Part shown: positions 33,868 through 42,961 of the stretch, piece by piece
Numbering within the stretch: the first letter of the stretch is position 1
Layout of the letters: every line of letters begins with the position of its first letter
DNA from: an uncultured Bacteroidales bacterium
Lineage (GTDB): Bacteria; Bacteroidota; Bacteroidia; Bacteroidales; UBA932
Assembly: GCA_900316795.1 (NCBI GenBank)
Contig: ONEF01000017.1
Coordinates: forward strand, 1 to 49,377
Length of the DNA stretch: 49,377 bases
Reading direction: 5' to 3'
Notes under the pieces: generated by a model
The model's database searches: none
What the model was told of the DNA's origin: nothing
What the model saw: only the letters and a program-made list of their open reading frames with translations
Translations under genes and position numbers: made by a program

Positions 33868-34326
33868 ATGAATAAGTTGTTTTTACTGTTTTTTGTGCTG
33901 TGCGCCTGCCTTGTGGCCGGCTATGGCCAGCAGTATGTGGAAGGGGTGACGGTTGACTCCTACAAGTTCTCGGTAAGGCCCCGTGGCTTCAAGTCCGTGA
34001 AAGTCTATGTGAACGCCACTATCAACAATGAATGTGACACTCTTGTTATCAAGGGATTGGTTCTTACCCTGTCCAGAAACGGAGTGCCTTTTGCTGACGG
34101 GAACAGCCCTGAGATTGTCCTTGACGCCGGGCGGCATGACTACACTTTCAAGGCTATAGTGGATCTGGCTGAAGGGGTCTCTGTGTGGAACGCGCTCAAG
34201 GCTGCCCCGTCTTTTGACATCAATGAATATACCGTTACCTTCACTTCTGATGTAATCTACACAGACGGGCGGGTGTTGAGTCTCGTCCGGGAGGATATTC
34301 CACTGAAAAAATATCTCGGCCAGTGA
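33868..34326 (+). CDS. Small secreted protein, unknown function
   Basis: The 152-residue protein begins with a signal peptide (NKLFLLFFVLCACLVAG). The mature part looks like a single all-beta domain: VKVYVNATINNECDTLVIKG, VLTLSRNGVPFADG and VTFTSDVIYTDGRVLSLV. The fold suggested is a small Ig- or LEA-like sandwich, and no catalytic residues stand out. Its TGA overlaps the GTG start of the sugar transferase, so the two are translated together. It may be an accessory envelope protein for polysaccharide assembly; that is inference. Confidence 0.7.
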   Translation: MNKLFLLFFVLCACLVAGYGQQYVEGVTVDSYKFSVRPRGFKSVKVYVNATINNECDTLVIKGLVLTLSRNGVPFADGNSPEIVLDAGRHDYTFKAIVDLAEGVSVWNALKAAPSFDINEYTVTFTSDVIYTDGRVLSLVREDIPLKKYLGQ

Positions 34327-35507
34327 AGAAATCACGTTATTCATATCAGTATGAGGAGGAGGCAAGTCAGCATGGCTATACGGAGCCAGGCTCGGACGGA
34401 AGCGCTCATCTTGATACCAGCGACCTGGACAATCCCGCTCTGAAGCGCCTGCTTGAGGCTACTGCTGATATGACTGTCCCGGATACTCTCAAGTGGATAA
34501 ATTCCAATCTTGGACAAGGAGCAGTCAAGGATGCTGTTGTGTTTGACGGGACGGATGGGGCCCGGCTTGCAGAATCAGGCATCGCTGAGGAAAAAAACTC
34601 TCTTCTTGTCCTTACCGTGGGGCTCAATGCGGTAGAAGAGCTGAATGTCCTTCTCAACCGCTCCAGTGAGTCTCTTCCGGAAAAAGGCTACATTTGGGTA
34701 CACACCAACACTTCCGGTATCCGCAAGATGAGCGTGATGCGATGCAATCCTCCCGTAATCCGCAACATAGTTTATTTTTTCTGGTACTTCTGGTACCGGG
34801 TTTTCCCGAAGCTGAGGATGACCAGGTGGTTGTACCGGCTGCATGAACGCTTTAGCGGAAAAGTCAACCGCTGTTACCATAGAGTAGAGGTGCTTGGCAG
34901 GCTATATAGAGCTGGATTCGAGGTTGTTGACGAGCAATTCAATCACGGGCACTTCTATGTTGTAGGCCGCAAGGTAAAGGCTCCTATCTGGGAGGACGAA
35001 CCTACCGGAAGCCCGATAATAAAACTTCACCGGGTAGGAAAGGGCGGGAAGCTGATACCTGTTTTCAAGTTCAGGACAATGCACTCGTACTCTGAATACC
35101 TGCAAGGTTACATTTACAGATATAACAGTCTGGACAAAAGCGGCAAGTTTGCTGATGACTATCGGGTAGCCGGTTACGGGAAACTTCTGCGGAAGTTCTG
35201 GCTGGACGAACTGCCGATGGTTTTCAATCTTCTGCGTGGAGACGTGAAACTCGTGGGTGTAAGGCCTATATCCCGCCAATACTATTCTTTGTATTCTTCA
35301 GCGATGCAGGAGCTTAGAATCAAGGTCAAACCCGGACTCCTGCCACCATTTTATTATGAGCTCAAACGGCCTGAAGGCATTGAAGAAGTTCAGGAGAGTG
35401 AACGCAGGTACATTGAGGCGTACCTCAAGCACCCTTTCAAAACGGATTGGAGATATTTTTGGGGCACTGTAGGCAACATTTTGTTCCGTGGGGTTCGTAG
35501 CAAGTGA
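34323..35507 (+). CDS. Sugar-phosphate transferase with an atypical N-terminal region
   Basis: The start is a GTG overlapping the previous stop (394 residues). The C-terminal 180 residues are a bacterial sugar transferase domain: IPVFKFRTMHSYSEYL (245-260), LDELPMVFNLLRGDVKLVG (294-312) and VRPISRQY (313-320), with KPGLLPPFYY in place of the usual PGxTG. The N-terminal 230 residues are unusual: a Ser/Asp-rich start, an alpha/beta part (SLLVLTVGLNAVEELNVLL, YIWVHTNTSG), one hydrophobic segment (145-164) and a GFEVVDEQFNHGHFYVVGRK methyltransferase-like stretch. It probably starts the second repeat unit, by analogy with PglC/WcaJ enzymes. Confidence 0.82.
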   Translation: MKKSRYSYQYEEEASQHGYTEPGSDGSAHLDTSDLDNPALKRLLEATADMTVPDTLKWINSNLGQGAVKDAVVFDGTDGARLAESGIAEEKNSLLVLTVGLNAVEELNVLLNRSSESLPEKGYIWVHTNTSGIRKMSVMRCNPPVIRNIVYFFWYFWYRVFPKLRMTRWLYRLHERFSGKVNRCYHRVEVLGRLYRAGFEVVDEQFNHGHFYVVGRKVKAPIWEDEPTGSPIIKLHRVGKGGKLIPVFKFRTMHSYSEYLQGYIYRYNSLDKSGKFADDYRVAGYGKLLRKFWLDELPMVFNLLRGDVKLVGVRPISRQYYSLYSSAMQELRIKVKPGLLPPFYYELKRPEGIEEVQESERRYIEAYLKHPFKTDWRYFWGTVGNILFRGVRSK

Positions 35508-35545
35508 TTCACATTTCTTGTGATTACATTTTCTGTATTACATAT

Positions 35546-35576
35546 TTTGTAAATGCAATAATAGTGACTATATTTG
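35546..35576 (+). promoter_or_regulatory. Bacteroidales promoter of the stand-alone ATPase
   Basis: TTTG at 35546-35549, a 19-base spacer and TATATTTG at 35569-35576 match the -33/-7 consensus exactly. The ATPase ATG is at 35600, leaving a short leader. Confidence 0.75.
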
Positions 35577-35599
35577 TAGAGTAACTCAAAACTACGACT

Positions 35600-36736
35600 A
35601 TGGAACCTCCTTTTGTTTACGGTCGCATAGCAACAGATCCAAATTTTGCAGACAGAGAGCTGGAAACCAGGCATCTTGTGGAGAACTTCAAGGATTTGGT
35701 AAACACCGTCATCATTTCTCCAAAACGCTGGGGCAAGAGTTCCCTTGTCAACAAAGCCGCAGAAACGGTAAAGTCTGAGCAGCCTGAATACAGGTTCTGC
35801 TTTATGGACCTTTTCAATGTCAAGACAGAAGAACAGTTTTATACGCTTTTGGCTCAGAGTGTCTTGCGTGCCACTGCCAGCAAGTGGGACGAGGCTGTCG
35901 AAAGTGCAAAAAAGTTCTTTTCACGCCTTGTTCCCAAGATTTCAGTGGGAGCTGATCCCAGGAATGAGATTTCCCTGGATTTCGACTGGACCGAGCTGAA
36001 GAGAAATCCGGATGAGATTCTGGATATAGCTGAGAGGGTAGCTAAGGAAAAAGGCATAAAGCTGGTAGTGTGCATTGATGAGTTCCAGAACATCGCTGAG
36101 TTTGACGATCCTCTGAATTTCCAGCGGAGGCTGAGGGCTCATTGGCAGCATCAGCAGAATGTAGCTTACTGTCTGTATGGCAGTAAAAGGCATATTATGA
36201 TGGATGTGTTCACCGATGCTTCCAAACCTTTTTACAAGTTCGGAGACATCTTTTTCTTGAATAAGATAGACAGTGCTCATCTGCAGTCTTTTATCAAAGA
36301 GCGGTTTGAGGCTACTGGAAAAAAGATTGATGACGAGGCAGCCGGCAGGATTGTTCTTCTGGCAGACAATCATCCTTACTATACTCAGCAGATAGCTCAG
36401 AATTCCTGGCTCAGAACTCAGAAGGTTTGTACGGAAGGAATTGTAAATGAAGCTCATTCATCTCTTGTCCGTCAGTTCGGTCTGCTCTTTTCAAACTTGA
36501 TGGAGTCTCTTTCCTTTCAACAGACCTGTTACCTGGAGGCTCTGGTAAACGGGGAAAAGTCCATCTCAAGTGCTGAAACAATGCACAAGTACAGGATTTC
36601 CTCAGCGACGGCAGCGTCCCGCTCGCAGAAGTCTCTTCTGCAAAAAGACATTCTGGACAACAGCGGCGGCACGCTTGCCTTCCAGGATCCGATATTCGCC
36701 TATTGGCTTAAAACTGAGTTCTTCGGAAAGAGATGA
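35600..36736 (+). CDS. Archaeal-type P-loop ATPase (COG1672-like)
   Basis: The 378-residue protein has Walker A in SPKRWGKSSLV (40-50) and Walker B in LVVCIDEFQNI (155-165), then the sensor region CLYGSKRHIMMDVF and HPYYTQQIAQ. After residue 270 there is a winged-helix-like part (YRISSATAASRSQKSLLQ then LAFQDPIFAYWLK). This is the layout of the abundant ATP-binding proteins of Bacteroidales that resemble archaeal ATPases; their function is unknown. It has its own consensus promoter, so it is probably an independent cargo gene and not part of the polysaccharide operon. The next gene starts 31 bases downstream. Confidence 0.85.
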   Translation: MEPPFVYGRIATDPNFADRELETRHLVENFKDLVNTVIISPKRWGKSSLVNKAAETVKSEQPEYRFCFMDLFNVKTEEQFYTLLAQSVLRATASKWDEAVESAKKFFSRLVPKISVGADPRNEISLDFDWTELKRNPDEILDIAERVAKEKGIKLVVCIDEFQNIAEFDDPLNFQRRLRAHWQHQQNVAYCLYGSKRHIMMDVFTDASKPFYKFGDIFFLNKIDSAHLQSFIKERFEATGKKIDDEAAGRIVLLADNHPYYTQQIAQNSWLRTQKVCTEGIVNEAHSSLVRQFGLLFSNLMESLSFQQTCYLEALVNGEKSISSAETMHKYRISSATAASRSQKSLLQKDILDNSGGTLAFQDPIFAYWLKTEFFGKR

Positions 36737-36767
36737 TTATGCTTTTTTTCGCTAGCGGACAGACATT

Positions 36768-38180
36768 ATGTTAAGGAAATTCATCAAAAATATTTCTATA
36801 TACGGAATCCTTCCTGTAGTGGGCAAGTTCCTGAACTTCCTGCTGGTTCCTATTTATGCCAAGGCGTTCACACCTGAGCAGTATGGAATTATAGATTTGT
36901 TCGACGCTCTTGTTTTCTTCCTGCTTATAGTGGCTTCCTTGGAGGTTCCTACTGCAATGGGGCGCTATTTTTACGAAGAGGATACTTTGGAGTACCGTAA
37001 GAAAATTGTTAACACTTCGCTGATTGTCACCTTGTTAAGCGCAGCTGTCGTTGTGCTTTTGGCTGTACTCTTCAAGCGGCCTTTACTGGAGAAGTTTTTA
37101 TCTGGTACCGAACACGAAGGATTGCTGTACGTAGCGATGGTTTGGCTCTTTACCCTTACCGTAAATACATTTCTCAGTTTTATTCCGCGATACGACAATC
37201 GTCCTAAGGTTTATGTATTGGTTGGAATAATATCAATTGCAGTAAAACTGGTATTCTCCATACTGTTTGTTGTTGTCTGGAAGAAGGGGCTGCCTGGTGT
37301 TTTGTACGGGTACATTTGCGGTAATGTGGCTTCTATCCTGATGTATTCTTACGTCTCCAGACATTACTTCAAGCCGGTGTTTTCCTTCAAATATGCCTGG
37401 AAGATGCTTATATACGCCTTGCCATTGCTGCTGGGCAGCATCCTGGTAGAAATATGGAAGCCTTGGTTAAGGCATCTGGTCACTGTTTATTACCCGGTTG
37501 CTGTGGTGGGGCTGTATGCTTTTGCCATCAGGCTGACCTCTGTAAACATGATTGTACACGGGGCTTTTAAAATTGCCTGGAAACCTTTGCTTTTTGAGAG
37601 AAAGAACGATTTCATCAGAGGGGATTCCATGAAACGGATATCAGGGCTTGTTGCTTTGGCTTCCATCATGATGGGCTGCATGATTGCTTGCTTTGCAAAG
37701 GAGGCGACTTTGATAATAGGCAGTGAAGACTATCTGGATTCCGTACGTCTGACCGGATTGTTGGCCATCTCCGGAATTATTCAGATGATGTGCGAGTTGA
37801 GAGGATTTGGCCCTTATATTGACGACAAGACGTTTATTGTGACAATAGCCAACATTTGTGCTATAGTGGCAGCTTCAGCTTTCCTGATTGTGGTAAAGAA
37901 TGGATTCGGCGTTTACGGAATTGGCTATGCCTGCATAATATATGAACTTGTCTGCTATGTGATTCTCGTGTCTTACACACGTTTAAGGTACCATATCGCC
38001 TTGCATAGTTTATGGGAAATACCGCTTTTGGCCGTGCTTTGTGCCTGCGTATATCTTTCCGCTAATATGATGCAGTTGAGATTCAGGGCCATAGCGGCAG
38101 CTGTTGCCTGTCTTTTGGGGTTGTACATTTTCCTGAGGCATTATTATAAGGTTAATATTAAACTGAGAAATACGGACTGA
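36768..38180 (+). CDS. wzx: Second Wzx-type oligosaccharide flippase
   Basis: The 470-residue protein has about 12-14 hydrophobic helices. The start FIKNISIYGILPVVGKFLNF and LVPIYAKAFTPEQYGIIDLF is typical of polysaccharide exporters. It has a long loop segment (about 225-290) around LRHLVTVYYPVAVVGLYAFA. It moves lipid-linked repeat units across the inner membrane. It differs greatly from the flippase at 4468, which implies a second assembly pathway. It is the first gene of a run of closely spaced genes that lasts to 46119. Confidence 0.88.
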   Translation: MLRKFIKNISIYGILPVVGKFLNFLLVPIYAKAFTPEQYGIIDLFDALVFFLLIVASLEVPTAMGRYFYEEDTLEYRKKIVNTSLIVTLLSAAVVVLLAVLFKRPLLEKFLSGTEHEGLLYVAMVWLFTLTVNTFLSFIPRYDNRPKVYVLVGIISIAVKLVFSILFVVVWKKGLPGVLYGYICGNVASILMYSYVSRHYFKPVFSFKYAWKMLIYALPLLLGSILVEIWKPWLRHLVTVYYPVAVVGLYAFAIRLTSVNMIVHGAFKIAWKPLLFERKNDFIRGDSMKRISGLVALASIMMGCMIACFAKEATLIIGSEDYLDSVRLTGLLAISGIIQMMCELRGFGPYIDDKTFIVTIANICAIVAASAFLIVVKNGFGVYGIGYACIIYELVCYVILVSYTRLRYHIALHSLWEIPLLAVLCACVYLSANMMQLRFRAIAAAVACLLGLYIFLRHYYKVNIKLRNTD

Positions 38181-38184
38181 TACT

Positions 38185-39471
38185 GTGAGAAGGTCTCTTG
38201 GCATATTGTACTTTTTGTTCATCGTCTATTATTTGTTGATGATGGCTAACGGCATAGTCATAGAGAAAGGCTCGCCTGTTGTTTTGGGATTCAACATCCT
38301 CTTCTTTGCATATATGGTGTTTTTGAATCTGTTCAAGAATCCTTATTTCAACAAGTTCCTGATTATATACCTTTTCCTTCTTTTTCTTCTTGTACTCATT
38401 CTTTTGACATCTAGCGCATATTATGAATCGCTGAGGCTTTTTGTCAAGTATGCAATAGCCCTTCTGGCTTTTCCGGCCGGTTTCAATCTGATAACCCGCG
38501 AGAAAGATTACCATTATTTGATGCGAGTTGCATTTGCGTTTCTGGTGTTGTATTTGCTGAATTACATCATTGCCAGCACATTCCATCTAGGAGGCAGTAA
38601 TCTCAGGTACAAGGGAGAAACTTCTGTGGAAACGGGGAACCTTTTTGACGACGCTTTGTTCCTGAACGTGTGCATCCTGACTCTCTTGCCCCTGATGTTC
38701 TATTTTTACAGAAAAGGAGGAAAGCGTTTCGTCATTATCCTGATGGTTCTTGTCGTGACCGTAATATCCGTTATCTGCATGAAAAGGATGGTAATTGTAT
38801 GTGTTGTCCTTTCCTTGGTAATGATATCTTTGCTCACTCGCTGGATTAGCCATAAATACGGAAAACTTCCTGACAGCGGCTCCGTCCTGAAGCTAAGTCT
38901 TCCTCATTATGCTCTCATATCTGTTGCTCTGATAGTGATTGGAGTGTTGTTCTGGGATACTTTCATGGACCAGCTTGAGGCCCGCAGAACCGAGATACAG
39001 AGAAGCCTTGAAGAGGAGTCAAGAGTTGCAGAAATAATTGCCATCTATGAAGATATGTCTGAATTTGAGTCCGATGGAGTATCTTTACTCGGTCAGGAGA
39101 CTTTTCATACGGTGGGAACATACGCCAACGGAGCTTTCGGGGACCGTATGATTCATACGAATTTTGGAATCATTCTTAATGGGTCCGGGTTCATAGGGCT
39201 CTTGTTTTATCTGGTTTTGAGCTTGTATTTTTTAGTGGTATTGTTCAGGACTGTCAGGAATAGTGTGCTGACAGAAAATCTCTTTGCCCGAAAGCTGTAT
39301 GTAACGTACCTTGTTCTGTGGACCGTTTACAATGTCGCCTCTTTTTCAGGCACTATATGGCTTACGATGTATCCGGCCTTTAATTTTCTCATAATGGGAG
39401 CCATACTGAGGTTCTTCTATGATGACAAGGTTTCAAATCTGAAATCGAAGTATGAAAGAATTGGTTTGTAA
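38185..39471 (+). CDS. Second Wzy-like polymerase (O-antigen ligase/polymerase type)
   Basis: The start is a GTG four bases after the flippase stop (428 residues). About ten transmembrane helices are visible, with a large polar loop (about 260-330) that contains LEARRTEIQRSLEEESRV and the DRMIHTNFGIILNGSGF segment. The latter resembles the periplasmic loop of Wzy and WaaL-type enzymes, where short motifs with His and Gly are common. It is paired with the flippase and glycosyltransferase on either side. Its 3' end overlaps the glycosyltransferase start by 20 bases. Confidence 0.78.
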   Translation: MRRSLGILYFLFIVYYLLMMANGIVIEKGSPVVLGFNILFFAYMVFLNLFKNPYFNKFLIIYLFLLFLLVLILLTSSAYYESLRLFVKYAIALLAFPAGFNLITREKDYHYLMRVAFAFLVLYLLNYIIASTFHLGGSNLRYKGETSVETGNLFDDALFLNVCILTLLPLMFYFYRKGGKRFVIILMVLVVTVISVICMKRMVIVCVVLSLVMISLLTRWISHKYGKLPDSGSVLKLSLPHYALISVALIVIGVLFWDTFMDQLEARRTEIQRSLEEESRVAEIIAIYEDMSEFESDGVSLLGQETFHTVGTYANGAFGDRMIHTNFGIILNGSGFIGLLFYLVLSLYFLVVLFRTVRNSVLTENLFARKLYVTYLVLWTVYNVASFSGTIWLTMYPAFNFLIMGAILRFFYDDKVSNLKSKYERIGL

Positions 39472-40483
39472 AAAACGGGTCTTGCTGGTTGCCAATTACG
39501 CGGAAGGGGTCGGAGGCATTTCCGGCCAGGTTGAGCTTATCCATAAGCATTTGAAGGAGGAGGGCATAAAGTCGGACATCTTTTCTCTTGGCGGTGGTGT
39601 GCTCAGACGTTTGTGGGCTTACACCAGGCTTTTGTTCAAGATAAGCAGATATGATATCGTCAACATCCATGCGTGTTCTCATCGAGGCTTCCTTCCTGCC
39701 ATTGCCGGTGTGAGGGCCGGGAGATTGCTTGGCAAGAAAATCATTTTGACATATCATGGAGGGGAGGCCGATACATTCTTCAGCAAGCATACGAAGCTTT
39801 GCCGCCGGATTTTTTGCAATACAGACGTCAATATTGTTCTTTCTGGCTATCTGGCGAGTGTCTTTGAAAAGTATGGTTTTCCTTACACTGTGATTCCTAA
39901 CATCATAGACATTCCTGATGGCGTTTTTAGAGCGCGGAGCCTGATCAGTCCAAGGTTCATAAGCATAAGGTCTTTGGAACCTGTATATAACATACAGTGC
40001 ATACTTAAGGCTTTTGCCATAGTCAAGAAAGAACTCCCGGAGGCTACACTTGACATCTTGGGAAGCGGGTCTATGCGGAACCAGCTTGAGCAATTTGTCA
40101 TGTCAGAGAATATTGAAGGCGTCAAATTTAGGGGGAGAATTCCTAATGGACAGATAATTCAGTGGCTGGATAAAGCTGACGTGATGGTATCTGCCCCATT
40201 GGCAGACAACCAGCCTATGTCCTTGCTTGAAGCGTTCAGCTGTGGTCTATTGGTAATTTCCAGCAATGTCGGAGGGGTGCCTTATATGATCAGCGATGGG
40301 GTTAATGGTTTGCTGTTTCCTAGTGGCGATTATGAGATGCTTGCAGGAAAGATGCTGGAGGCTGTCAATGGCGGAAGTTCTTCAGTGAATATGACTTTGG
40401 CGGCATATCGTGGACTGGACAAGCACAGATGGGAGAGTGTGAAACCTTTGCTTTTGGAGGCTTACGGTATAGACTACGTTTAA
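39452..40483 (+). CDS. GT4-family glycosyltransferase
   Basis: The 343-residue GT-B enzyme shows RVLLVANYAEGVGGISGQVE near the start, YDIVNIHACSHRG and ILTYHGGEAD in the N-terminal domain, and the donor-site block APLADNQPMSLLEAFSCGL followed by VISSNVGGVPYMISDGVNG. The Glu residues of the EX7E motif lie in the LLEAFSCG region. It transfers a sugar from a nucleotide donor to a lipid-linked acceptor with retention. It overlaps the polymerase and is followed by the CapK-like gene after 10 bases. Confidence 0.92.
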   Translation: MKELVCKKRVLLVANYAEGVGGISGQVELIHKHLKEEGIKSDIFSLGGGVLRRLWAYTRLLFKISRYDIVNIHACSHRGFLPAIAGVRAGRLLGKKIILTYHGGEADTFFSKHTKLCRRIFCNTDVNIVLSGYLASVFEKYGFPYTVIPNIIDIPDGVFRARSLISPRFISIRSLEPVYNIQCILKAFAIVKKELPEATLDILGSGSMRNQLEQFVMSENIEGVKFRGRIPNGQIIQWLDKADVMVSAPLADNQPMSLLEAFSCGLLVISSNVGGVPYMISDGVNGLLFPSGDYEMLAGKMLEAVNGGSSSVNMTLAAYRGLDKHRWESVKPLLLEAYGIDYV

Positions 40484-40493
40484 TGTTAAGATT

Positions 40494-41822
40494 ATGGGAA
40501 GTTTTAGACAGGCACTGTCATTGGGTATAATAGGTGTGGCTGACATGAAGTTCCATACCAGGATGCCTGTTTGGTATCGCCAGATCCGGAAAATGAGTTC
40601 CTGGAGTGGAGAGCAGATAAAGGATTGGCAGCTTCGGATGCTGCAGAGGCTTGTTTGTGAGGCTTATGAGCATTCCGTGTATTACCGCGGTCTTTTTGAC
40701 GAGCTGCGGCTTAGACCATCTGATATTAAATGTTTTGAAGATCTTGAAATTATACCTCCGCTAACTAAAGAGATAATCAAAGAGAGGTTTGATGATATTC
40801 TTCTGGACAACAGTTCAAAATACCACTTCAGTTACGGCTCGACAGGAGGAAGCAGCGGTGTGCCGTTGAGATATGTCAAAGACAACGAGTCCTGGGGCTT
40901 TGACAACGGTTTTATGTTGTGGATGTGGCAACGTACGGGGTATCGCTATGGAGACAGATATCTGGCTTTGGGGTCTGCTTCAATTTTTCCTGTCAACAAG
41001 ACTTCCGTCCTTCATAAAATGTACTACAGCCTTAAGAACAAAGTGCCATTCAACGCAATGGATGTGTCTGACAGCCGTTTGTCCGAATGTGTGGATCTGA
41101 TTACAAGGCAGAATATCCACTATATATATGGTTATGCTTCTTCTATCTACATGTTGGCTAAATACATAATCAGGGAGAATATCCGGGACCGTTTCTCCGT
41201 CAAGGCATGTTTTCCTACATCTGAGTTGCTGACTGACGAGTATTACCGCACAATATATGACGCTTTCCATTGTCAAATAATGAATGGTTACGGAGCTAAC
41301 GATGGCGGCATAATCGGCTTCAGGCTTAACAGGGAAAGGGGGTTCAAGTTGGGCTATAACTGCATAGCCCAGGTGAATTATGAGGAATCCCGGACTCATG
41401 ATGAAGGACCGGTGCTTGTTACAGATTTGACTAATCTTGTTTTCCCGTTCATACGGTATGATTTGGGCGATATAGTAAAACTCGCTGACGGCTATAATGA
41501 TTTTCACAACGGGCAGGTTCTGGAGGATGTGGTGGGGCGTAAATCTGATGTCATTGAACTTGAGAATGGGCATGTGCTGACTTGTCCCGGTTTTACCATA
41601 CTGTTTAAGGATTTGCATATCAAGGGTTACAGGATGTTCAAGACCGGAGCCCTTGAAATCGTGGTGGATGTTGTCAAGGATAAGGGCTTTGTGCCTTCTG
41701 AGGAGGTCCTGATCGTTGAAACCATAAAAAAGTATTCAGGTCAGGACTGCAAAGTGTCCGTAACTTATTCTGAGCAACTCTCCAGACGGGAGAACGGCAA
41801 AATGTTTTATTATGAGAAATGA
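40494..41822 (+). CDS. CapK/PaaK-like adenylate-forming ligase
   Basis: The 442-residue protein belongs to the phenylacetate-CoA-ligase-like ANL superfamily. Its phosphate-binding motif is SYGSTGGSSGVPL (113-125). It also has GYGANDGGIIGF, the LVFPFIRYDLGDIV block with the conserved Tyr-Asp pair, and VVGRKSD near the hinge. The family activates a carboxylate as an acyl-adenylate. CapK-type members occur in capsule clusters with no assigned reaction. It is followed 13-28 bases later by a FemAB/GNAT-type gene, so the two could activate and transfer an acyl or aminoacyl group to the polysaccharide. Confidence 0.88.
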   Translation: MGSFRQALSLGIIGVADMKFHTRMPVWYRQIRKMSSWSGEQIKDWQLRMLQRLVCEAYEHSVYYRGLFDELRLRPSDIKCFEDLEIIPPLTKEIIKERFDDILLDNSSKYHFSYGSTGGSSGVPLRYVKDNESWGFDNGFMLWMWQRTGYRYGDRYLALGSASIFPVNKTSVLHKMYYSLKNKVPFNAMDVSDSRLSECVDLITRQNIHYIYGYASSIYMLAKYIIRENIRDRFSVKACFPTSELLTDEYYRTIYDAFHCQIMNGYGANDGGIIGFRLNRERGFKLGYNCIAQVNYEESRTHDEGPVLVTDLTNLVFPFIRYDLGDIVKLADGYNDFHNGQVLEDVVGRKSDVIELENGHVLTCPGFTILFKDLHIKGYRMFKTGALEIVVDVVKDKGFVPSEEVLIVETIKKYSGQDCKVSVTYSEQLSRRENGKMFYYEK

Positions 41823-41850
41823 TATACCCTGACTTTTGAAAAACAGTGCA

Positions 41851-42924
41851 ATGTTTAGAGTTTTGGACAACATAGAAGAAATTGACAGGGCATCTTGGGA
41901 AGACTTGCTGAGGGAAGCGTCTGTGAAAAGTTTTTTTCAGACGCCACAGTGCTATGATCTGTATTCGGCGATGTCTTTTATGGAACCGTTCGTCTTTGCT
42001 GTTGCAGATGAAGAGGTCCTTGTTGCCCTGATGATGGGGTATGTGCAGAAAGATGGAGGAGCTCTGAAGTCTTTTCTTAGCCGAAGAGCCATTGTAAACG
42101 GGGGGCCTGTCTTGAGAAAGTTTATCGGGGATGTTCAGGTAGATTCAAATACAGTTCTTCCGATGCTGCTTTCCGCTGCTGTAAAACAGTTGAAAGGAAA
42201 AGCTATTTATCTGGAAACCAGGAATTTTGATGATTATTCAGCCCTCAGGCCTATTTTTGAAAGATGCGGATTCAGATATCAGCCCCACCTTAATTTTCAT
42301 ATTGACACTTCTTCAGTGGATACGATGGAAGGGAATTTAGGCAAGAGCCGTAAACGTGATATCAGATATACGATAAGAGAAGGGGCCAAGGCTGTTGATC
42401 TTGGTAATCTGGCAGAAACAGAGTCTGCCGAGGCTTCTTTAAGCAAATTGAATGAGTTTTATCTCTTGCTTTCAGATTTGTACAGAACTAAGGTCAGGAC
42501 TCCTCTTTTCCCGTTTGAATTTTTCCGAAATCTTCTTGGAAGAGAATATGCGAAGATTTTTCTGGTTGAGTATCAAGGGAAAGTCATTGGCGGAACAGTG
42601 AATGTCTGCCTTGAAGGATATGCTGTTTATGAGTGGTTTGCTTGCGGCTGGGATGGCCATGTCAAAAATGTTTTTCCTTCTACCCTTGCCACTTATTCCG
42701 GCATGAAGTACGCAGCTGAAAATGGTTTTCCAAGGTTTGACATGATGGGAGCCGGTAAGCCGGGGGAGGATTACGGAGTAAGGGATTTCAAGGCTAAATT
42801 TGGTGGAACAATGGTGGAACACGGCAGATTCCTTCATGTATTTAATCCTTTGCTGTATATTGCAGGAAAATTTGGCGTAAGGGTTCTTAAGGGTAATTTC
42901 TTCAAGAAACTGCGGAAAAAATGA
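41851..42924 (+). CDS. FemAB/GNAT-type acyl- or aminoacyltransferase
   Basis: I chose the ATG at 41851 (357 residues); a TTG five codons upstream is also in frame. The protein has two GNAT-like halves. The second contains KIFLVEYQGKVIGGTVNVCL and YEWFACGWDGHVKNVFPSTL, typical of FemAB/BioF2-like proteins, and an ARDFDMMGAGKPGEDYGVRDF-like end (FDMMGAGKPGEDYGV). FemAB enzymes add amino acids from aminoacyl-tRNA to lipid-linked acceptors. Relatives in glycan clusters are uncharacterised. It lies directly after the CapK-like gene and before the DUF354 gene. Confidence 0.78.
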   Translation: MFRVLDNIEEIDRASWEDLLREASVKSFFQTPQCYDLYSAMSFMEPFVFAVADEEVLVALMMGYVQKDGGALKSFLSRRAIVNGGPVLRKFIGDVQVDSNTVLPMLLSAAVKQLKGKAIYLETRNFDDYSALRPIFERCGFRYQPHLNFHIDTSSVDTMEGNLGKSRKRDIRYTIREGAKAVDLGNLAETESAEASLSKLNEFYLLLSDLYRTKVRTPLFPFEFFRNLLGREYAKIFLVEYQGKVIGGTVNVCLEGYAVYEWFACGWDGHVKNVFPSTLATYSGMKYAAENGFPRFDMMGAGKPGEDYGVRDFKAKFGGTMVEHGRFLHVFNPLLYIAGKFGVRVLKGNFFKKLRKK

Positions 42925-42961
42925 ACGCCCTGCCAAGCAGAAGATAAAGAGTATAAGGTTA

